Assembly: GCA_949286295.1 (NCBI GenBank)
Contig: CASECK010000126.1
Coordinates: 1-7,434 of the forward strand
Source: an uncultured bacterium
Lineage (GTDB): Bacteria; Bacillota; Clostridia; Oscillospirales; Oscillospiraceae
DNA length: 7,434 nucleotides
Direction of reading: 5' to 3'
In this document: piece by piece, positions 1 to 5,214 of the stretch
Position numbering within the stretch: position 1 is the first letter of the stretch
How the letters are laid out: the number at the start of each line of letters is the position of its first letter
Position numbers and translations under genes: made by a program
Notes under the pieces: model-generated
What the model saw: the letters and a program-made list of their open reading frames with translations, nothing else
Database searches by the model: none
What the model was told of the DNA's origin: nothing

Positions 1-59
1 CTCGAACCCCGGACCCACGGCTTAAAAGGCAGTTGCTCTACCGGCTGAGCTACTGAGTC
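1..59 (-). tRNA. tRNA-Lys (anticodon UUU), 3' end cut by window edge
   Basis: The minus strand reads acceptor GACTCAG, TA, a D arm GCTC..GAGC, then anticodon arm ACTGC-CTTTTAA-GCCGT with anticodon TTT, and the start of the T arm (GGGGTTCGAG). The acceptor 3' strand and CCA lie left of the window. One oddity is seen: position 29 (T, + strand base 31) faces position 41 (C, + strand base 19), so the middle of the anticodon stem is unpaired. It is the last gene seen of the five-tRNA array. Confidence 0.9.
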
Positions 60-72
60 TTATATTCTTCTG

Positions 73-95
73 TCCGCTCTGGCAGCGGGAGCGGA
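73..95 (-). other. Hairpin in the Gln-Lys tRNA spacer
   Basis: A 7-bp inverted repeat (TCCGCTC/GAGCGGA, 73-79 and 89-95) with a 9-base loop lies in the spacer between tRNA-Gln and tRNA-Lys. No T-run follows on the minus strand, so it is more likely a processing or stability structure than a terminator. Confidence 0.35.
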
Positions 96-111
96 GGCGT
101 TTGGGTAAAAG

Positions 112-186
112 TGGCAGGGATGGCTGGACTCGAACCAGCGAGTGAGGGAGTCAAAGTCCCTTGCCTTACCACTTGGCTACACCCCT
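112..186 (-). tRNA. tRNA-Gln (anticodon UUG)
   Basis: The minus strand gives acceptor AGGGGTG pairing with CATCCCT, discriminator G and encoded CCA (112-114). The D arm is GCC..GGC, the anticodon loop CTTTGAC (TTG), and the T arm GCTGG-TTCGAGT-CCAGC. Length is 75 nt with CCA, and the cloverleaf pairs with one G-T wobble in the acceptor stem. Confidence 0.96.
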
Positions 187-204
187 GTATCCGGGAAATG
201 AACG

Positions 205-236
205 GTCAGGGCCGGAGCCGAAGCTCCGGCCCTGAC
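205..236 (-). other. Perfect 14-bp hairpin with cUUCGg tetraloop in the His-Gln tRNA spacer
   Basis: Bases 205-218 and 223-236 are perfect reverse complements. Read on the transcribed minus strand, the stem closes as C-TTCG-G, the exceptionally stable UUCG tetraloop. After the stem comes CGTTCATTTCCC, which has no proper T-run, and tRNA-Gln follows within about 20 bases. A full terminator is therefore unlikely; an RNase processing guide or partial attenuator between tRNAs fits better. Function is inferred. Confidence 0.55.
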
Positions 237-245
237 GCCTATACA

Positions 246-323
<78 letters not shown>

Positions 324-360
324 ATGTCACTGACCCTGACGGCCGCGCCGGTCTCCGCCC

Positions 361-393
361 CCGCTCTCCCCAAAAGCCGCCGGGGAAGAGCGG
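361..393 (-). other. Hairpin in the Arg-His tRNA spacer
   Basis: Bases 361-371 pair with 382-393 through 11 bp (CCGCTCT and CCCC against GGGG and AGAGCGG) with one bulged base at 386 and a 10-base loop. This spacer (324-410, 87 bases) is the longest in the tRNA array and holds no gene. There is no T-run beside the stem on the minus strand, so a role in transcript processing is more likely than termination. Confidence 0.4.
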
Positions 394-410
394 TCTGCAT
401 TGACCAAAAC

Positions 411-487
<77 letters not shown>

Positions 488-492
488 ATCTC

Positions 493-566
493 TGGAGCGG
501 GTGATGGGAATCGAACCCACGCGACCAGCTTGGAAGGCTGGGATTCTACCATTGAACTACACCCGC
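493..566 (-). tRNA. tRNA-Gly (anticodon UCC)
   Basis: The minus strand gives acceptor GCGGGTG against CACCCGC, T73 and encoded CCA (493-495). The anticodon loop is CTTCCAA (TCC), and the T arm GTGGG-TTCGATT-CCCAT. It is the first gene of the array, about 28 bases downstream of the predicted transcription start. Confidence 0.96.
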
Positions 567-600
567 ATGGATGGCGCGTTCCTTTCACGTCAGCCATGAA

Positions 601-630
601 ATGATAGCATGGAACCGGTGGGTTTGTCAA
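601..630 (-). promoter_or_regulatory. Sigma-70 promoter of the tRNA array
   Basis: On the minus strand a consensus -35 TTGACA (625-630) is followed after 18 bases by TATCAT (601-606). It sits about 35 bases ahead of tRNA-Gly and has no other gene to serve, so it most likely drives all five tRNAs. A start near 594 is inferred. Confidence 0.78.
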
Positions 631-660
631 TCCCTTTTCAAAATATTTCCCGGCTGCGGC

Positions 661-697
661 GGAAAATGTCCGGGCGGCCCTCTGCGGGCCGCCCGGA
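661..697 (-). terminator. Intrinsic terminator of the CorC/HlyC gene
   Basis: A perfect 12-bp stem (669-680 with 686-697) and 5-base loop lie just after the TGA stop of the minus-strand gene. The stem is followed on that strand by CATTTTCC. The U-tract is short and interrupted, but position and stem strength support termination. Confidence 0.75.
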
Positions 698-703
698 GCG
701 CGC

Positions 704-2041
704 TCAGTCGGACTCTTTTTCCTCTTCCTGCGTCTGGAGCTTGCGCACCAGAGCGGACTGGATGCGGTGGTCCTCCACCTTCTCCACCTGGATGTCCAGA
801 CCGTTGACCTGGACGTTGGGGCAGGTGCCGTCCTCCGGGATGGTGCGCAGGCAGCTGAGCACCATCCCTCCCAGGGTGTCATAGTCCTCGTCCTCGGGCA
901 GGTCCATCTCCAGGGCCTCTGCCAGCTCTTTCACGCTCAGCGCGCCGCTGGCCCGCCACAGGCCCTCGCCCACCTGCTCCAGCTCGGGGGGCTCGGCGGG
1001 GTCGTACTCGTCATAGATATTGCCCACAATCTCCTCCAGCAGGTCCTCCACCGTGGCCACGCCGGCAAAGCCGCCGTATTCGTCGATGACCACGGCCAGA
1101 TGGACCTTCTTGCGCTGCATATCCTGCAGCAGGTCGTCGGCGTCGATGCTCTCCGGCACCAGGTAGGCCGGGCGCAGCAGGTCCTTCACGCTCTTGTTCC
1201 CGTGGCTGGCCGCGTCCAGCAGCAGGTCCCGGGCGTAGAGCACGCCCACGATGTCGTTGGTGTCCTCGCCGCAGACGGGGAAGCGGGACAGGCCGCTGGT
1301 CCGGATGGTTTCCAGGACCTCGTCCCGGTCCTCGTCCTCCCACAAGACCACCGTGTCCGCCGCCCGGGTCATCACGTCGCCGGCGGTCTGGTCGGTAAAG
1401 TCAAAGACGTTGTGGAGCAGCTCCTTCTCCTCTTTGTCGATGGAGCCGCTCTCGTTGCCCAGGTCAATCATCATCCGAATCTCGTCTTCGGTCACCTGCT
1501 CCTCCTGGGCGTCGGTCTTCATGCGCAGCACCCGCAGCACGGCGTTGGTCGACAGGGACAGCAGCTTGACCACAGGTCTGGCCAGCACCGCGATGCCGGA
1601 GACCACCCGGCAGGACAGGCGGGCCATCGCCAGAGGCTTCTGCATGGCAATCTTCTTGGGGACCAGCTCGCCAAAGACCAGGGTGAAGTAGGACAGGATG
1701 ATGGTGACCACCACCACGGAGAGGGTCTCCAGCACTGACAGGGGGAGGGCCGTCACCCCCAGGCTCAAAAGCCAGTTGACTAAGTACTCCGCCAGATTGT
1801 CCGCGGCAAAGGCGGCGCCCAGGAAGCCGGACAGGGTGATGGCAATTTGAATGGTGGACAGGAAGCTGGAGCTGTCCTCCACCATATGCAGCAGCTTGGG
1901 CGCCAGCTTGTCGCCCTCCTCCTCCAGCTTGCGCAGCTTGTTGGCGTTCAGGGAGATCACGGCGATCTCGGTGGCGGCAAAGAAGGCGTTGATCAGAATC
2001 ATAACGACCTGAACCAACAGCTGGAGTATGATTGTTTGCAC
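704..2041 (-). CDS. CorC/HlyC-type membrane protein (DUF21, two CBS domains, CorC_HlyC domain)
   Basis: This 445-residue protein has the full family layout. A DUF21 membrane region spans about 1-190, with helices near 5-28, 60-80 and 105-125 and the signature GELVPKK at 125-131. A CBS pair covers about 220-340, ending in VIDEYGGFAGVATVEDLLEE (318-337). A CorC_HlyC domain covers about 355-432. Relatives (bacterial CorC, eukaryotic CNNM) are linked to Mg2+ export or Mg2+ homeostasis; the name 'hemolysin' is historical. The CBS pair probably binds adenine nucleotides, as in the family. The start is GTG at 2041, fixed by AGGAGG (2050-2055) eight bases upstream. A promoter and an attenuator-like leader lie between it and pyrB, so it is probably transcribed separately. 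The substrate cannot be read from sequence. Confidence 0.93.
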   Translation of the reverse strand: MQTIILQLLVQVVMILINAFFAATEIAVISLNANKLRKLEEEGDKLAPKLLHMVEDSSSFLSTIQIAITLSGFLGAAFAADNLAEYLVNWLLSLGVTALPLSVLETLSVVVVTIILSYFTLVFGELVPKKIAMQKPLAMARLSCRVVSGIAVLARPVVKLLSLSTNAVLRVLRMKTDAQEEQVTEDEIRMMIDLGNESGSIDKEEKELLHNVFDFTDQTAGDVMTRAADTVVLWEDEDRDEVLETIRTSGLSRFPVCGEDTNDIVGVLYARDLLLDAASHGNKSVKDLLRPAYLVPESIDADDLLQDMQRKKVHLAVVIDEYGGFAGVATVEDLLEEIVGNIYDEYDPAEPPELEQVGEGLWRASGALSVKELAEALEMDLPEDEDYDTLGGMVLSCLRTIPEDGTCPNVQVNGLDIQVEKVEDHRIQSALVRKLQTQEEEKESD

Positions 2042-2049
2042 GATAATTT

Positions 2050-2055
2050 CCTCCT
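2050..2055 (-). promoter_or_regulatory. Ribosome binding site fixing the GTG start of the CorC/HlyC gene
   Basis: The minus strand reads AGGAGG, then eight bases, then GTG (2041-2039). No in-frame ATG has comparable spacing, so GTG is the start. Confidence 0.88.
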
Positions 2056-2070
2056 AAAATTTCCTCATTC

Positions 2071-2084
2071 TTCCAAACTTGGAA
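2071..2084. repeat. Short dyad between leader terminator and ribosome binding site
   Basis: TTCCAA and TTGGAA, separated by two bases, form a 6-bp dyad just upstream of the CorC/HlyC ribosome binding site. It could be a small operator or an RNA stem; nothing else supports either role. Confidence 0.25.
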
Positions 2085-2098
2085 TCCCGAAAAAGCAT

Positions 2099-2148
2099 AA
2101 AAAAGCACGGCCTGTTCCCCGGCCGGAGCCGGTCCAACAGACTATGCT
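2099..2148 (-). terminator. Intrinsic terminator inside the leader of the CorC/HlyC gene
   Basis: The minus-strand RNA pairs AGCA (2148-2145) with TGCT (2107-2104), GTCTGTT with AACAGGC, and CCGGC with GCCGG around a TCCG loop. It ends in a run of six T (2104-2099). It lies about 58 bases before the GTG start and downstream of a promoter-like site, so termination here would stop expression of the CorC/HlyC gene unless relieved. It may also end read-through transcripts from pyrB, which has no convincing terminator of its own. Confidence 0.75.
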
Positions 2149-2204
2149 TCTTTCTCGTTCATTTGATGGTTACCCGCCGTATGACTGCCGTCGTCGGATT
2201 CCAT
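2142..2204 (-). CDS. Candidate leader peptide A, 20 codons, ending inside the terminator stem
   Basis: An ATG ORF (2204-2202) encodes a short acidic-start peptide beginning MESDDGSHTAG and ends at TAG (2144-2142), which lies within the left arm of the leader terminator. An AGGAG (2220-2216) is 11 bases upstream, a long but usable distance. A ribosome at this stop would cover the left arm and prevent the hairpin, which is the geometry of translation-coupled attenuation. No database family is recognised, and it may be a chance ORF in a structured RNA. Confidence 0.35.
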   Translation of the reverse strand: MESDDGSHTAGNHQMNEKEA

Positions 2205-2212
2205 GTATCCAC
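2159..2212 (-). CDS. Candidate leader peptide B, 17 codons, overlapping A in another frame
   Basis: A GTG ORF (2212-2210) reads V/M-DTWNPTTAVIRRV and ends at TGA (2161-2159), 11 bases before the leader terminator begins. The AGGAG (2220-2216) is only three bases from this GTG, which is tight. It overlaps candidate A, and the sequence alone does not decide which, if either, is translated. The Asn-Pro and basic tail resemble small regulatory leader peptides in general character only. Confidence 0.3.
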   Translation of the reverse strand: MDTWNPTTAVIRRVTIK

Positions 2213-2234
2213 GTTCTCCTTTTGCTCTCAGCCC

Positions 2235-2250
2235 GCGGGCAACGGCCCGC
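2235..2250 (-). other. First hairpin of the leader RNA
   Basis: GCGGGC and GCCCGC form a 6-bp stem with a CGTT loop, right at the predicted 5' end of the leader transcript. Such 5' hairpins often stabilise mRNA; it could also be part of a larger folded element. Confidence 0.45.
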
Positions 2251-2259
2251 TTTCTCTAT

Positions 2260-2288
2260 ACGATACCTGATAATCGCCGTTCTGTCAA
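2260..2288 (-). promoter_or_regulatory. Promoter of the CorC/HlyC leader
   Basis: The minus strand has TTGACA (2288-2283), a 17-base spacer and TATCGT (2265-2260). The -35 is consensus and the spacing ideal; the -10 matches at the key first T, second A and last T. It begins 25 bases after the pyrB stop. A start near 2253 would give an untranslated leader of about 210 bases. Confidence 0.7.
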
Positions 2289-2313
2289 GGGCGAATTTTA
2301 CCGGCGCCGCCGG

Positions 2314-3375
2314 TCAGCCCAAGGCCGCGTCGCAGAAGGCGCAGCACTCCACCCCTCCGTTCCGCTTCACCAGGGGGGGCAGGTAGGGCTGGGTCTGGGT
2401 GATGCAGCGGGGGTTGGAGCACACCGGCTTCGTTCCAATTTCCACCGCGCCGGTCCGCTCCAGCCTGGGCTGGTTGGCCAGGCCGGCCAGCAGGGCCATC
2501 CGGGCGAACATCCCGTACCGGGCCTGCTGGAAATAGACCGCCCGGGGGTCGTCGTCCACGTCCACGGAAATCTCGTCCACCCGGGGCAGGGGGTGCATGA
2601 CCAGCATATGCTCCTTGGCCCGCTCCAGCTTCCGGCGGGTGAGGACATACACCCCCTTGTTCCGCTCGTACTCCAGGGGGTCCACAAAGCGCTCCCGCTG
2701 GATGCGGGTCATGTACAGCACATCTAACTGGGGGATAACCGCCTCCAGGCCGGTGACCTCGGTGAAAGGCACCCCGTGTTCCTTCAAAAAGGCGCGGATA
2801 TAGTCGGGGACAGCCAGCTCCCGGGGGGAAATCAGAAAGAAGCGGACCTTTTCGAACTTGGCCATGGCCTTAATCAGGGAGTGGACGGTGCGCCCGTTTT
2901 TCAAATCCCCGCACAGCCCCAGGGACAGCCCGTCCACCCGGCCCAGCAGGCGGGTCATGGTGGTCAGGTCGGCCATGGTCTGGGTGGGGTGCATATGCCC
3001 CCCGTCGCCGGCGTTGACCACCGGCACATGGGAGTAGAGGGAGGCGGCCTTGGCCGCCCCCTCCCAGGGGGTGCGCATGACCACCACGTCGGCGTAGCTG
3101 GACACCATCTTGATGGTGTCCTTGAGCGTCTCACCCTTGGCCACCGAGGAGGAGCTGGGGTCGGCAAAGCCAAATACCGTCCCCCCCAGGCGCAGCATGG
3201 CGGTCTGGAAGGAGAAGTTGGTGCGGGTGGAGGGCTCGTAAAACAGGCTGGCGGCCACCTTGCCCCGGCATACGTCGATAAACCGCTCCGGGCCGTCCAT
3301 AATCTGGCTGGCCAGGGCGTAGAGCTCCTCCCACTCCCGGCGCTCCAAATCCCCAAAATCGATTAGATGCCGCAT
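2314..3375 (-). CDS. pyrB: Aspartate carbamoyltransferase with C-terminal PyrI-like zinc module
   Basis: It catalyses carbamoyl phosphate plus aspartate to carbamoyl aspartate, the committed step of pyrimidine synthesis, in the cytosol. The catalytic chain shows the carbamoyl-phosphate motif STRTNFSF (49-56), the mobile loop lysine in SVAKGET (77-83), HPTQ (129-132) and HPLPR (261-265). HPLPR separates it from ornithine carbamoyltransferase, which has HCLP. The usual catalytic chain is about 305-310 residues; this one is 353. The extra tail has C319-x4-C324 and C345-x2-C348, the same pattern and local sequence (CxNxxCI) as the zinc domain of the E. coli regulatory chain PyrI, but without PyrI's nucleotide-binding domain. 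The ATG at 3375 has GGGAG nine bases upstream. No other pyr gene is in the window. Confidence 0.95.
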   Translation of the reverse strand: MRHLIDFGDLERREWEELYALASQIMDGPERFIDVCRGKVAASLFYEPSTRTNFSFQTAMLRLGGTVFGFADPSSSSVAKGETLKDTIKMVSSYADVVVMRTPWEGAAKAASLYSHVPVVNAGDGGHMHPTQTMADLTTMTRLLGRVDGLSLGLCGDLKNGRTVHSLIKAMAKFEKVRFFLISPRELAVPDYIRAFLKEHGVPFTEVTGLEAVIPQLDVLYMTRIQRERFVDPLEYERNKGVYVLTRRKLERAKEHMLVMHPLPRVDEISVDVDDDPRAVYFQQARYGMFARMALLAGLANQPRLERTGAVEIGTKPVCSNPRCITQTQPYLPPLVKRNGGVECCAFCDAALG

Positions 3376-3410
3376 CTCATCCCGCTCCCTCTGTCGTCTT
3401 TCTTCCCGTT

Positions 3411-3439
3411 ATCCTACCACAAACCGCGCGCTTGCGCAA
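3411..3439 (-). promoter_or_regulatory. Probable pyrB promoter
   Basis: The minus strand has TTGCGC (3439-3434), 17 bases, then TAGGAT (3416-3411). This would start transcription near 3404 and leave a leader of only about 30 bases, too short for a PyrR-type attenuator. The -35 lies inside a 10-bp palindrome, CTTGCGCAAG (3431-3440), which could be an operator. Confidence 0.5.
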
Positions 3440-3445
3440 GGTGGA

Positions 3446-3499
3446 GCGGCGGGAATTCCCAGCTTCCCGGCCAGGCCGGGCGCAAAAATTTCCCGCCGC
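3446..3499. repeat. Nested inverted repeats between pyrB and the CmpB-family gene
   Basis: A 10-bp outer inverted repeat (GCGGCGGGAA at 3446-3455, TTCCCGCCGC at 3490-3499) encloses a second one (CCCGGCC at 3466-3472, GGCCGGG at 3474-3480). It lies in the divergent region 3376-3555, upstream of the plus-strand gene. No good plus-strand promoter is seen there. It may be a leader RNA structure or a regulator site; function is unknown. Confidence 0.4.
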
Positions 3500-3543
3500 G
3501 GCATGAAACCTCCCCCCGCCTGCCACCCTATGGAGGTAGGAAA

Positions 3544-3549
3544 GGAGGT
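3544..3549 (+). promoter_or_regulatory. Ribosome binding site fixing the GTG start at 3556
   Basis: GGAGGT lies six bases before GTG 3556. The reading frame is open upstream to 3367, but the upstream stretch is low in coding character and lacks a comparable site, so the longer form is rejected. Confidence 0.85.
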
Positions 3550-3555
3550 GGGCTT

Positions 3556-4086
3556 GTGCTGACCTGGTTGTGGAGCTTCGCCGTGTACAGCTTTTTGGGC
3601 TTTTTGCTGGAGGTGGCCTTCGCCCGGGCCACGGGCGGGCGGCCGGAGCGCAAGTGCCTGCTGGTCCTCCCCCTGTGTCCGGTATACGGCCTGGGCGCCT
3701 GCCTGATTCTGCTGCTGCCCCGGGCGGTCCTCCTCTCCCCGCCCCTGCTCTTCCTGGCCGGCGGGCTGACCGCCACGGCGGTGGAATACGCCGCCGCGGT
3801 ATGCTATGAGAAGGGCCTGGGGGTGGCCTTCTGGGATTACCGGGGCCTGCCCGGCAACCTCAAGGGGCGGGTGTGCCTGGTCTTCTCCCTGGCCTGGGGG
3901 CTGCTCGCCCTGCCGCTGGCCTACTGCCTCCACCCGGCCCTGGCCCCCCGGCTGGCCGCTATCCCGGCCCCGGTGGGCTGGGCCATGGCGGCTGCGGTGG
4001 GGGCTGACCTGGCCCTGTCCTCCCTGCTGCTGCGCCGGCGCGGGGATATCCTGTGCCTGCAATGGTACCGAAAGCAGCCGCCCTGA
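3556..4086 (+). CDS. CmpB-family membrane protein (annotated elsewhere as putative ABC transporter permease, DUF1113)
   Basis: This 176-residue integral membrane protein shows the family hallmarks: SFLGFLLEV near the N-terminus (12-20), PLCPVYGLGA (39-48), and EYAAAVCYEKGLGVAFWDY (77-95) followed by PGNLKGRVCL (99-108). Hydrophobic segments lie near 4-22, 43-60, 63-83, 105-124 and 138-158, giving about five helices, and the C-terminus is basic (LLLRRRGD). 'ABC permease' is a database label; no ATPase or binding protein gene is nearby, so transport is unproven. It is the only plus-strand gene, divergent from pyrB and convergent with the small membrane peptide. The GTG start is preferred over the longer open frame because of the GGAGGT site. 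Confidence 0.85.
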   Translation: MLTWLWSFAVYSFLGFLLEVAFARATGGRPERKCLLVLPLCPVYGLGACLILLLPRAVLLSPPLLFLAGGLTATAVEYAAAVCYEKGLGVAFWDYRGLPGNLKGRVCLVFSLAWGLLALPLAYCLHPALAPRLAAIPAPVGWAMAAAVGADLALSSLLLRRRGDILCLQWYRKQPP

Positions 4087-4122
4087 GCCGGAGCCAGGCT
4101 CCCCTCGGGGGCCCTGGCGCCG
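4087..4122 (+). terminator. Weak terminator-like hairpin after the CmpB-family gene
   Basis: GCCAGG and CCTGGC form a stem with an inner CCCC/GGGG pairing and a two-base internal loop, flanked by an outer CCGG pair, directly after the TGA stop. No T-run follows on the plus strand, so intrinsic termination is uncertain; the next hairpin (4133-4158) may help from both sides. Confidence 0.35.
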
Positions 4123-4129
4123 GACATAC

Positions 4130-4158
4130 AAACAGCCGCCGGACTTTGCCGGCGGCTG
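4130..4158 (-). terminator. Terminator of the small membrane peptide gene
   Basis: A perfect 10-bp stem (CAGCCGCCGG at 4133-4142, CCGGCGGCTG at 4149-4158, 6-base loop) begins seven bases after the TAA stop of the minus-strand gene and is followed on that strand by TTTGTATG. The gene on the other strand converges here, so it may act in both directions. Confidence 0.65.
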
Positions 4159-4164
4159 CGTCTC

Positions 4165-4335
4165 TTACTCCTCGTAGTCGTCGTACTCAGAGGCACAGGC
4201 GGTGCGCTTCAGCTTGCTCTTGGCGCAGCCGCACAGCTCCGCCAGCTCGTTCCAATAGGCCACCACGGCGCAGGCCAGCGCGGCGATGGTCAGGGACAGG
4301 GCCACAATTTTCAGCACGAAACGGGCAATCTTCAT
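4165..4335 (-). CDS. Small membrane protein, 56 residues, unrecognised
   Basis: The ORF starts at ATG 4335 with a strong AAGGAGG seven bases upstream and ends at TAA 4165, followed at once by a terminator. The peptide begins MKIARFVLKIV, has one hydrophobic helix at about 7-27, then a segment with three cysteines (C35, C37, C47; one more, C22, in the helix), a basic patch KSKLKR (39-44) and an acidic tail SEYDDYEE (49-56). A promoter-like site precedes it (4370-4398). Promoter, ribosome site and terminator together make a real gene likely. The basic start and basic patch do not settle orientation. No function can be assigned; similar short single-helix proteins seem common in clostridia, which is recollection and not a search. 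Confidence 0.8.
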   Translation of the reverse strand: MKIARFVLKIVALSLTIAALACAVVAYWNELAELCGCAKSKLKRTACASEYDDYEE

Positions 4336-4369
4336 AGTAGTTCCTCCTTCACGGTTGGCTGTTGCCCTT

Positions 4370-4398
4370 AGTGTACATGATTTCTGGAAAAATTACAA
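4370..4398 (-). promoter_or_regulatory. Promoter of the small membrane peptide gene
   Basis: The minus strand has TTGTAA (4398-4393), 17 bases, then TACACT (4375-4370), in an AT-rich stretch (4376-4418) unlike the GC-rich surroundings. The predicted start near 4363 gives a leader of about 28 bases. Confidence 0.6.
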
Positions 4399-4418
4399 TC
4401 GTTTTTATGAATTTTTTC

Positions 4419-5174
4419 TCAGCTCTCCGCTCCGGGCAGCGTTCGGTACACCCTTCCCGGCTCCGGCTGAATCTGCCGCTCCGCCATCAGCTGCTCCACC
4501 GTGACAAAACAGAATCCCCGCTCCAGCAGCGCGTCCACCACCTCCAGGGCGGCCTCCACCGAGCTGGGATAGATATCGTGCATCAGGATGATGTCCCCAT
4601 CCCCCGCGTGCGCCAGCACCTGCGACACGATGCGCTCCACGTCCTGATCCCGCCAGTCCTCCGGGTCCACCGACCACAAAATCAGCGGGCTTTGGGCCCA
4701 CAGGGCCGTCTGCCCGTCCACAATGCCGTAGGGAGGCCGGAGCCAGAACTCCCCCTCCCCCAGCACCCGCTCCAGCAGTTCCCGGCTCCGCCCCACCTGG
4801 GCGTCAAATTCCTCCCGGGACAGGCCGGAGAGGATGACGTGCCCATAGGTGTGCACCCCAATCTGGTGGCCCTCCGCCGCCATCCGGCAAATCAGCTCCT
4901 CATTGCCAGGCACCCGGTCGCCCACCAGGAAAAAGGTCGCCGGGACCTCCCGCAGGGCCAGGCCGTCCAGCAGCGGCCCGGTGGTGGACTTCCGGGGACC
5001 GTCGTCAAAGGTCAGGGCCACCAAAGGCGTCCGCCCCACCTCCAGCTCCAGTTCCAGGTCCGCGTCCGCCGGGCGGGTCTCCTCCCCGGGGCCAAGCACC
5101 GCAATCAGCGTCAGCGCGCATACCGCCGCGGCCGTCCTTCGGAATTTCACCCTCTCACGCCCCTTTACAACCAT
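4419..5174 (-). CDS. Exported polysaccharide deacetylase (NodB homology domain)
   Basis: This carbohydrate esterase family 4 protein (251 residues from ATG) would remove acetyl groups from a cell-wall or other polysaccharide outside the membrane. The motifs are complete: TFDDGP (55-60, with D57 as general base and D58 as metal ligand), HTYGH (H108 and H112 as metal ligands), RPPYG (146-150), WSVDPEDW (167-174) and LMHD (197-200, with catalytic H199). The N-terminus has basic residues, then a hydrophobic stretch (about 14-28) without a lipobox, so it is either cleaved or left as an anchor. The start is uncertain: GGGGAGGG abuts the ATG at 5174 with almost no spacing, whereas GTG at 5150 (codon 9) has AAAGGGG nine bases upstream and gives a neat KFRR signal start. 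The substrate is not readable from sequence. Confidence 0.92.
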   Translation of the reverse strand: MVVKGRERVKFRRTAAAVCALTLIAVLGPGEETRPADADLELELEVGRTPLVALTFDDGPRKSTTGPLLDGLALREVPATFFLVGDRVPGNEELICRMAAEGHQIGVHTYGHVILSGLSREEFDAQVGRSRELLERVLGEGEFWLRPPYGIVDGQTALWAQSPLILWSVDPEDWRDQDVERIVSQVLAHAGDGDIILMHDIYPSSVEAALEVVDALLERGFCFVTVEQLMAERQIQPEPGRVYRTLPGAES

Positions 5175-5214
5175 CCCTCCCCGTCAGTATGCGCCCGCGG
5201 CGTGAAATTCTCTC

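Noticed and set aside
767..1738. Long plus-strand ORF (323 codons) opposite the CorC/HlyC gene
   Set aside because: It is an antisense shadow of a GC-rich gene: the protein is rich in H, Q, G and V with no recognisable domain, and the opposite strand has a complete family match.
2099..2254. Known riboswitch classes (Mg2+ M-box, Mn2+ yybP-ykoY, T-box, ykkC) in the CorC/HlyC leader
   Set aside because: The expected conserved blocks and closing stems of these classes could not be found by eye. A covariance search would be decisive; a significant Rfam hit would overturn this.
2300..2314. Small ACCGGC/GCCGGT hairpin at the pyrB stop as a pyrB terminator
   Set aside because: It is only 6 bp with no T-run on the minus strand and it overlaps the stop codon; the leader terminator at 2099-2148 is a better end point for pyrB transcripts.
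2314..3375. Ornithine carbamoyltransferase as the identity of the carbamoyltransferase
   Set aside because: It has HPLPR instead of the ornithine-type HCLP motif, and a PyrI-like tail, both pointing to aspartate carbamoyltransferase.
3367..3555. N-terminal extension of the CmpB-family protein to the ATG at 3367
   Set aside because: The extension would overlap the pyrB start and contains the inverted repeats; the GGAGGT site directs the start to 3556, which matches the family N-terminus.
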